This document shows positions 52,601 through 54,630 of a DNA stretch of 54,630 nt, piece by piece (positions within the stretch are counted from its first letter, which is position 1; each line of letters starts with the position of its first letter). The notes under the pieces were generated by a model, which worked only from the letters and a program-made list of their open reading frames with translations, was not told the DNA's origin and did not search any database. The stretch comes from Bacteroidales bacterium UBA2861 (GTDB lineage: Bacteria; Bacteroidota; Bacteroidia; Bacteroidales; UBA932). The translations under genes were made by a program, and so were the position numbers. The stretch lies in assembly GCA_002350615.1 (NCBI GenBank), contig DEFD01000014.1, positions 1 through 54,630 on the forward strand, in the 5' to 3' direction.

Positions 52601-54223
52601 ATGGCAAAGGAAATTAAATTCAATACCGATGTCCGCTCCAAGATGAAGTCCGGAGCAGACCAGCTTGCAGATGCAGTCAAGGTAACCCTCGGCCCTAAAG
52701 GCCGCAATGTTGTTATCGACAAGAAATTCGGCGCTCCCCAGGTGACCAAGGACGGCGTTACCGTCGCAAAGGAAGTGGAACTCGAGGACCGCTTCGAGAA
52801 CATGGGCGCCCAGATGGTGAAGGAAGTCGCTTCCAAGACCAACGAGCAGGCTGGCGATGGAACCACCACCGCCACAGTCCTTGCACAGGCGATCATCAAT
52901 GTGGGTATCAAGAACGTTACCGCAGGTGCCAACCCCATGGACCTCAAGAGGGGTATCGACAAGGCGGTCGAGGCCGTGGTGGCCGATCTCAAGAAGCAGA
53001 GCCAGTCCGTAGGTGACGACTATTCCAAGGTGGAGCAGGTGGGTACCGTTTCCGCCAATAACGACGCTTACATCGGCAAGCTTATCGCCGATGCCATGAG
53101 CAAGGTGAAGAAGGACGGCGTCATCACCGTAGAAGAGGCCAAGGGTACCGACACCGAGGTCAAGGTTGTCGAAGGCATGCAGTTCGACCGCGGCTACATC
53201 AGCCCTTATTTCATTACCAACGGCGACAAGATGGAGGCGGAGCTCAGCAATCCTTCCATCCTCATCACCGACAAGAAGATCTCTTCCATGAAGGACCTTC
53301 TCCCCATCCTTGAACCCATCGCCCGCGAAGGCAGGGAACTGCTCATCATAGCGGAAGATGTGGACGGCGAAGCCCTTACCACCCTGGTAGTCAACCGTTT
53401 GCGTGGTTCTCTCAAAGTGGCGGCCGTCAAGGCTCCGGGATTCGGCGACAGGCGTAAGGAGATGCTGCAGGATATCGCGACCCTCACCGGCGCCACCGTC
53501 GTCAGCGAAGAGCGCGGATTCACCCTTGAGAACACCGCTCCCGACATGCTCGGCAAGGCGGAGAAGGTGACCATCACCAAGGAAAATACCACCATCGTTG
53601 GCGGCAAAGGCGACAAGGAAGCCATTCAGGAAAGGGCCGACAGCATCCGCAAGCAGATTTCTACCACGACTTCCGACTACGACCGTGAGAAACTGCAGGA
53701 GCGTCTGGGCAAACTGGCCGGCGGCGTAGCGGTACTCTATGTGGGTGCCACCACCGAGGTCGAGATGAAGGAGAAGAAGGACCGCGTGGAAGATGCTCTC
53801 AATGCAACCCGCGCAGCTGTCGAGGAAGGTTATCTTCCCGGAGGCGGCGTAGCTTACATCCGCGCTACCAAGGCTCTCGAAGGTCTCAAGGGCGACAATG
53901 AGGACGAGACAACCGGTATCCACATCGTGGCCAAGGCGATAGAGGAGCCTCTCCGTCAGATCGCGCAGAATGCAGGCGTGGACGGAAGCGTCATCGTCCA
54001 GAAGATAAAGGAAGGCAAGGGCGACTTCGGCTACAACGCGCGCACGGACGAGTACGTGAATATGTATGAGGCCGGTGTCATCGACCCGACCAAGGTGGCA
54101 CGCGTGGCTCTCGAGAACGCCGCAAGCGTAGCCGGAATGTTCCTTACCACCGAGTGCGGCATAGTTGACATCCCCGAGCCCGCAGCTGCAGCTCCCGCAA
54201 TGCCCGCCGGAGGAATGATGTAG
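52601..54223 (+). CDS. groEL: GroEL chaperonin, 60 kDa
   Basis: GroEL forms the double-ring folding chamber with ATPase activity. The 540-residue protein has DAVKVTLGPKGRNVVIDKKFG (nucleotide site), VASKTNEQAGDGTTTATVLAQ with the catalytic Asp of GDGTTT, EGMQFDRGYISPYFI, RGSLKVAAVKAPGFGDRRKEML in the apical domain, AAVEEGYLPGGGVAYIRA, and a C-terminal tail ending GGMM. It is cotranscribed with groES and followed by a strong terminator, then the rRNA promoter about 190 bases further on. Confidence 0.98.
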   Translation: MAKEIKFNTDVRSKMKSGADQLADAVKVTLGPKGRNVVIDKKFGAPQVTKDGVTVAKEVELEDRFENMGAQMVKEVASKTNEQAGDGTTTATVLAQAIINVGIKNVTAGANPMDLKRGIDKAVEAVVADLKKQSQSVGDDYSKVEQVGTVSANNDAYIGKLIADAMSKVKKDGVITVEEAKGTDTEVKVVEGMQFDRGYISPYFITNGDKMEAELSNPSILITDKKISSMKDLLPILEPIAREGRELLIIAEDVDGEALTTLVVNRLRGSLKVAAVKAPGFGDRRKEMLQDIATLTGATVVSEERGFTLENTAPDMLGKAEKVTITKENTTIVGGKGDKEAIQERADSIRKQISTTTSDYDREKLQERLGKLAGGVAVLYVGATTEVEMKEKKDRVEDALNATRAAVEEGYLPGGGVAYIRATKALEGLKGDNEDETTGIHIVAKAIEEPLRQIAQNAGVDGSVIVQKIKEGKGDFGYNARTDEYVNMYEAGVIDPTKVARVALENAASVAGMFLTTECGIVDIPEPAAAAPAMPAGGMM

Positions 54224-54267
54224 TGGTAGCGTTTTAGCTATCCTGCTGAATTGCAGCGATTTACTCG

Positions 54268-54304
54268 AAGTCGATGCTCCTTTTGGGAGCATCGACTTTT
54301 GTTA
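54268..54304 (+). terminator. intrinsic terminator after groEL
   Basis: AGTCGATGCTCC (about 54269-54280) pairs with GGAGCATCGACT (54286-54297) around a five-base T-rich loop and is followed by TTTTGTTAT. The right arm and tail, ATCGACTTTTGTTA, are shared with the inner hairpin of the 108-bp element copy C at about 30451-30464. Confidence 0.85.
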
Positions 54305-54308
54305 TATC

Positions 54309-54361
54309 GTTGATTATCAGCGCATTAATAAAAACGTTTTTCTTCCGCGCTGATAATCAGC
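54309..54361. promoter_or_regulatory. pair of inverted TGATNATCA palindromes upstream of the rRNA promoter
   Basis: GTTGATTATCAGCGC (54309-54323) and GCGCTGATAATCAGC (54347-54361) are inverted copies, 14 of 15 positions matching, and each is itself a near palindrome. The 23 bases between them hold AAAAACGTTTTT. Placement 50-100 bases upstream of the rRNA -33 box suggests a protein-binding site, or a cruciform or terminator-like structure. Confidence 0.5.
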
Positions 54362-54408
54362 GAGAAACGAAATAATTTGAGAATTTTTAAAAAAAAGTTT
54401 AAAAAAAG

Positions 54409-54439
54409 TTTGCAGAATTAAATTTTAGTAGTACCTTTG
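54409..54439 (+). promoter_or_regulatory. rRNA operon promoter
   Basis: TTTG at 54409-54412 and TACCTTTG at 54432-54439, 19 bases apart, form a perfect Bacteroidota -33/-7 promoter. Upstream are A-tracts with phased TTTAAAAAAA runs (about 54385-54408) that look like an UP-element-type region. It drives the 16S gene about 150 bases downstream. Confidence 0.85.
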
Positions 54440-54443
54440 CAAT

Positions 54444-54470
54444 CCCGTTCGGACAACGAGCGGGTTTTTT
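54444..54470 (+). terminator. terminator-like hairpin at the 5' end of the rRNA leader
   Basis: CCCGTTCG (54444-54451) pairs with CGAGCGGG (54457-54464) with one G.U, around loop GACAA, and is followed directly by six T. It lies at or just after the expected transcription start, so it may be an early attenuator, a 5'-end cap-like structure, or part of an antitermination signal. The rest of the leader (54471-54590) is AT-rich and contains TTCTTTGAAAAGA, typical of Bacteroidota rRNA leaders. Confidence 0.6.
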
Positions 54471-54590
54471 AACGGAAAGTTCTTTGAAAAGACTGAATAG
54501 AAAGTACAAGCAAGTACCGAGAACTAGAAAGATCGAGAGCGTTGATTTCTTTAAAGAAGGCGTTGGGATCGAGCTGAAAGTATAGAATAT

Positions 54591-54630
54591 ACAAAGAAGA
54601 GTTTGATCCTGGCTCAGGATGAACGCTAGC
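54591..54630 (+). rRNA. 16S rRNA gene, 5' end only
   Basis: AGAGTTTGATCCTGGCTCAG begins at 54598 (E. coli position 8), followed by GATGAACGCTAGC, the Bacteroidota form. The first base is set at about 54591 by alignment to the E. coli numbering. The gene runs off the window. Confidence 0.97.

Noticed and set aside
54224..54590. tRNA gene before the 16S gene
   Set aside because: No cloverleaf or T-loop GTTCGANNC in tRNA context; the hairpins are a terminator and a leader structure.

Overview
The window is chromosomal DNA of a Bacteroidota bacterium, most likely order Bacteroidales. The evidence is a SusC/SusD pair with a FecI/FecR-type regulator, BACON and DUF5689 lipoproteins, fimbrillin-like lipoproteins, TANNTTTG-type promoters in front of many genes, and at the right edge the first ~40 bases of a 16S rRNA gene with the Bacteroidota form of the 5' end. 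Coding GC looks high for the order. I cannot name the genus.

Layout. (1) 1-8.3 kb: an exported TIM-barrel glycosidase-like lipoprotein, a DMT-type permease, an SGNH esterase, a fimbrillin-like lipoprotein and a 42-residue protein. (2) 8.3-10.2 kb, minus strand: metK-msrA behind what reads as a SAM-II riboswitch. (3) 10.2-30.1 kb: one tightly spaced run of eleven genes on the plus strand: an Oar-like TonB-dependent receptor, two BACON/OB-fold lipoproteins, a NUC1-family nuclease, an EEP-family nuclease/phosphatase, a second TonB-dependent receptor with an extra N-terminal barrel-like domain, a DUF5689 lipoprotein, an M3 peptidase, a heparinase II/III-like lyase, gpmA and a DUF4886/SGNH esterase. 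The front half looks like a surface system for taking apart and importing nucleic acid. (4) 30.5-47.2 kb: a divergent DEDDh exonuclease, then a pectin-type polysaccharide utilisation locus (ECF sigma, FecR anti-sigma, frameshifted SusC with STN domain, SusD, a lyase-like toroid protein, a FN3-FGE lipoprotein, GH105, a fimbrillin-like protein, a second small protein, GH28, an SGNH esterase). (5) 47.8-54.6 kb: a GH63/GH37-like glycosidase, a SpoU rRNA/tRNA methylase divergent from glyA, groES-groEL, and the promoter, leader and start of an rRNA operon.

How the genes fit together. Both long operons export most of their products and end in an SGNH-type esterase followed by the same ~240-bp highly structured repeat, so the repeat probably belongs to the 3' ends of these transcripts. 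In the PUL, SusC/SusD would import oligogalacturonides made by the GH28 and the lyase-like protein, GH105 would remove unsaturated end sugars, the esterase would strip acyl groups, and the STN domain of SusC would signal through FecR to the ECF sigma factor.

Beyond ordinary annotation, the most interesting items are: the putative nucleic-acid scavenging operon; the two copies of the structured repeat, with paired base changes; three 108-bp hairpin elements of identical length; a pair of small CX11CXS proteins next to fimbrillin-like genes; the SAM-II-like metK leader; several promoters so close to their start codon that the mRNAs should be leaderless; and a sigma-54-like groES promoter with an adjoining palindrome. 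No tRNA, CRISPR array or insertion-sequence transposase was seen.
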